Shown: one piece after another, positions 60,304 to 64,000 of the stretch
Numbering within the stretch: the stretch's first letter is position 1
Layout of the letters: every line of letters begins with the position of its first letter
Position numbers and translations under genes: made by a program
Assembly (NCBI GenBank): GCA_002943765.1
Contig: PQWQ01000002.1
Location: 4,588,001-4,652,000 of the forward strand
Length of the DNA: 64,000 nucleotides
Direction: 5' to 3'
Origin: Psoroptes ovis
Taxonomy: Eukaryota; Arthropoda; Arachnida; Sarcoptiformes; Psoroptidae
The notes under the pieces: model-generated
Databases searched by the model: none
Told to the model about the DNA's origin: nothing
The model's input: only the letters and a program-made list of their open reading frames with translations

Positions 60304-60432
60304 ATCAGCTGTGAATGAATAAAGACAAATTAATTATAATTTGAAGAATCAATTAATTACAATGTGCAAATATTATTAAATAATTTCAACAATAAAAATT
60401 TCAATTATCAATTTTCACTGTTCAACAATATT

Positions 60433-63400
60433 ATGGCAATAATCGATACATTGATTGTTGATAATCAAATTCCAAATAAAAATTCACATGATATGATTAA
60501 TTTTAATCAGAAAAATAATCAAAAAAATTATCAAATGGAATTGTTGAATGGTAAAAATATGAATGATAATAATTCATTATCATTATCACCATCATCATCA
60601 TCATCATCATCGTCCTCTTCATCTTCATCGTCATCATCGCCACAATCAGTTGCATCGGTATCATCATCATTGATTTCATTATCTTCATCATTGAATGATC
60701 ATTCATCGACAATGAATAAGAATAATAATAATAATAATTGTAATAAAATGATTGAAAAATCAACCAAACAACAATCAGAACAATCAATTATGAATCAAAA
60801 TTCAAAATTGAATGATGATAATGATAATGATAATCATGACAATAATAATCGAAGGAAAATTAATTTCTCAATATCAAATATATTGAGTAAAGAGAATCAT
60901 AATAATTTTGTTAATAATTTACGTGATAATTTATTAGGTAAATTGATTTATTTTAAATGAATTAAATTCAATTTTTAACCTGTCATAATTGATTTGATTA
61001 TTATCATTTAATTCTTAGCAAATCAATTATATTCACGTAACAATCAAACATCGTTAAATCAATCATTGGCGGCAACATTCACGGACCCGATGACATCATT
61101 GCTATCGGCACATTTTTTTTCGGGCGGTTATCCATCATTATCATCATCATCATCATTAAATGAACAACAACAGCAACAACATAAATTATCAAATATACCG
61201 TCCATGTTTTTCAATTGCAATCCAACAAATACAACAGCAGCGGTAATGGCAGCGGCTGCAGCTGCTGCCGCTGCCGCCGCTGCTGCTGCAGCTTCATCAT
61301 CGATCGGAAAAAATACCAGCAGTAATAAACAACCATGGTATCCATGGTCAACAACAACAGCGACTACTTTGACATCTACAACAACAACGACAACTTCATC
61401 ATCATCAGCAACATCAGCAGCAGCAGCAACAGCAGCCTCAATATTATCATATGTTCATAATAATAGCAATCATACAAACAATATCAATTCAGCAGATATC
61501 AATTTTCAATCATTATTCACATCATCATCATCATCATCGACTACAACAACACCATCAATGGCAAAAGAATCAATGATCAAAGAAGGTAAATTGATTTCTT
61601 TACTCTAGTTCTTGATGATAATTGATAATTTATTTTAATTATCTTTGTATTGAAAACAAAAATAATCAAATAATAAATGAATGAGATCGATTGAGCGTAT
61701 TGAGCGATCGTGTCTAATAATGATTTATTATCATTCGATAATGAATTCCTTAACTCTTTCTTTTTCTTTTCGTTTGTCTATTTCAGACGATAATGAAATT
61801 CTATCAAAGTTATTTAATCAATAATCAATTATTCAGTTTGATTTGTGCATGTATTAATTTTGCATAAGTTTGAATAATAAATAAATACTAAATCAAAGTT
61901 TGAAAATTTTCAATTATTTCAAATTGAAATTAATGATTATCTGTCAATTTGAAATGATTGATTCTCCAGAGATTTTGGAGCGAATGCGCCAAAAAAATTG
62001 TCCATTATTTTTTTTTTTGAATTAGTCTTCAATGATTATTTGTTGATTGTTAATTTATATTGGCATTTTTTTTCCTAACAAATATTCAGATCATTTCCAT
62101 CATCATCATCATCATCATTTTTTTCAAAAATTTAATTCACGTGATTCGTTGTCGATTGCAAACCTGAATAATCATCATCATCATTTGTTGAAAAGAGATT
62201 TTCTAAGCAATAATAATGATAAAAATGATATCAATAGTCCACCACCAGCATCCACCACATCATCTGTATTGTTATTTCCATCATCAAATTCACCATCATT
62301 ATTGCAATCATCCGCACATCAACCACCACCACCACCATCGACACAATCACCATTTATTGGATCAATTTTATTGAATAATCATCATCATAATAAACTTATT
62401 GGTAATAATAATCATAATTCTTCAAATAATTTATTTTATCATCGAAAAGAAATCGATCTTGAAGATGATGATGTCGATGAGTTAGATGATGTTGATAATG
62501 ATGACGATGCATATAATGATGATGATGATGAAAATATCAATATGAATAATGATTCAGATACATGTTCAGAAAAGGATATTGATACCACATCAATCATCAA
62601 TAATCTTGATGGTAATAATAGTACGAATAAAATTCATCGTATATTCAATAGAACAACAGGAACAACGGCAACAACAACAACAGCAACAACACTAATGAAT
62701 GATAGCATAAATAACCTTAGTAAACGTAAAAAGAAAACTCGTACAGTATTTACACGAAGTCAAGTATTTCAATTAGAATCAACATTCGATATGAAACGTT
62801 ATTTAAGTAGTTCAGAACGTGCCGGATTAGCTGCATCATTACATTTGACTGAAACACAAGTGAAAATTTGGTTTCAAGTATGTTTTTTATTTATTTTGTC
62901 AGTATTTATTTTTTTCATAGCATCAATCGATCAATTTACAATTTGACATTATAATAATAATGATTATCATTATCAATTTGTTAATCGATCAATTATTTAC
63001 TTTTTCATCTTTTCTTAAACATTAAACAATTCAAATTTCGATTCATTTGAAAAAAAAATTCAAAAGAATCGAAGAAATAAATGGAAACGACAATTGGCTG
63101 CTGAAATTGAAGCTGCAAACATGGCACAAAGAATGCGTGCCGTACCGATTTTATATCATTCACAACAACAACAACAACAATCAGGTATAAGCATAAAATC
63201 AAAAAATAGAAATCATTTGAATTTTTTACAATTTAATTTTTTCAATTCTCTCGTTAATAAACACAAAACATGACAGATGGTTCAATATCGACAACAGCAG
63301 CAACAACAACAACAACAGTATCGCCAACAACACTAAAATCAAATAATTTATTAACATCAACATCATCATCATCAACAACATCGAATGCATCATCGATGGA

Positions 63401-63779
63401 TACAAATTCAATACAAGCATTGACATCATATTATTATTCATCTTCAGCTGCAGCAGCAGCAACAACACATCACTTAAATTCACATCATCCACATTCACAT
63501 CCACATCATCATCATAATGGAGGCAATAATAACAATAATTTTTCATTATCAAATTCGGTTGCAGCTGCAGTTGCGGCAGCCGCTGCTGCCGTAGCATCAA
63601 CATCATCGATCGTATCAACTAATACACCGACGACATCGACCACCGCAGCACCATCTTTGCTTTCATCGAATGTTTCCCCTTCATTGCTAGAGCCATCATC
63701 ATCGAATACGGCGGCATCAGTAACGTCTGCTGCAACTTTACATCGTTCATCAATTCATACCATAACTGGATTAGTTTGA
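60433..63779 (+). CDS. Hmx: HMX (NK5-type) homeobox transcription factor
   Basis: Five exons (60433-60937, 61019-61585, 62090-62877, 63067-63184, 63277-63779) join in frame to about 826 residues. Seen: an N-terminal Ser run, the repression-type eh1 motif FSISNILS (145-152), long Ala, Ser, Thr, His and Pro runs, and an Asp-rich acidic stretch. The homeodomain (about 571-630) has the HMX-diagnostic QVFQLESTFDMKRYLSSSER and AGLAASLHLTETQVKIWFQ. An intron splits WFQ from NRRNKWKRQLAAE. The conserved AVPILYH follows. Family role: nuclear DNA-binding regulator of sensory and nervous-system cell fate. The start is the first ATG of the frame that leads into the conserved region. The protein is much longer than vertebrate HMX because of low-complexity runs. 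Confidence 0.95.
61787..61824 (+). other. Hmx: candidate alternative terminal exon in HMX intron 2
   Basis: A strong acceptor (pyrimidine tract ending TTTCAG at 61781-61786) opens a 38-nt stretch. From the exon-2 donor phase it reads twelve codons and then TAA; AATAAA follows at 61876-61881. Used as a last exon it would give a protein with eh1 but no homeodomain. Prediction only. Confidence 0.4.
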
Positions 63780-64000
63780 TTTCGAATCAATTAATTAATC
63801 TTATTAAAATCAATTCTAATTAATTGTAGCTTGTCTTACTTTTTTTTCTCAGCGTGTGCATGTGTTTATTTCATCATCTTCCACCTCAATTTCAAATTCG
63901 ATTTTTCTGTTGTCCTTTTTTTTAATATTAATTATTATCATTATAAATACTCTGATTACTATGAAAATAAATGAATGAAAGAAATTGAAAAAAAGACGAT
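63780..64000. other. HMX 3' flank
   Basis: AT-rich sequence after the HMX stop, with AATAAA-type signals near 63966. The window ends here. Confidence 0.5.

Overview
The window reads as nuclear DNA of a small arthropod genome, most likely an acariform (astigmatid) mite. The DNA is very AT-rich, and introns are mostly about 50-80 bp with GT..AG ends. Proteins carry long Asn, Gln, His and Ser runs, and well-conserved metazoan genes lie close together. The species call is an inference from style; the gene identities rest on protein motifs I could read.

Layout. (1) 0.5-8.5 kb holds four housekeeping genes: eIF4E2/4EHP (minus strand), LCMT1, MIC60/mitofilin and NOMO. Each can be assembled from exons into a full-length frame. 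(2) 9.4-29.8 kb is a cluster of eleven unnamed genes (A-K here), nearly all encoding short secreted or single-pass membrane proteins. Each has a signal peptide, a diverged spacer and a Gly/Pro-rich hydrophobic segment. Several add a polybasic furin-like site and a short C-terminal helix. Two (B and C) end in a four-cysteine module that fits the insect DM4/12 family and share a last exon of exactly 208 nt. An intronless METTL2-type tRNA methyltransferase sits inside the cluster. This cluster is the best candidate for an undescribed system. (3) 30.3-32.6 kb holds TMEM220 and ACADSB. (4) 35.5-40.0 kb is a full-length I-group LINE with intact ORF1 and ORF2, a 16-bp target-site duplication, an ORF1/ORF2 overlap and a 3' hairpin before a (TCA)n tail. 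(5) 44.3-49.7 kb is a young Ty1/copia element with two apparently identical 222-bp LTRs, broken by a decayed mariner transposon. (6) 49.7-60.3 kb is a gene desert with a few non-random blocks. It leads into (7) a complete five-exon HMX (NK5-type) homeobox gene at 60.4-63.8 kb, which also has a possible short isoform lacking the homeodomain.

No rRNA, tRNA, CRISPR or bacterial-type operon was recognised. All exon joins were inferred by eye from splice signals, frame continuity and protein homology. No alignment or transcript data were available.
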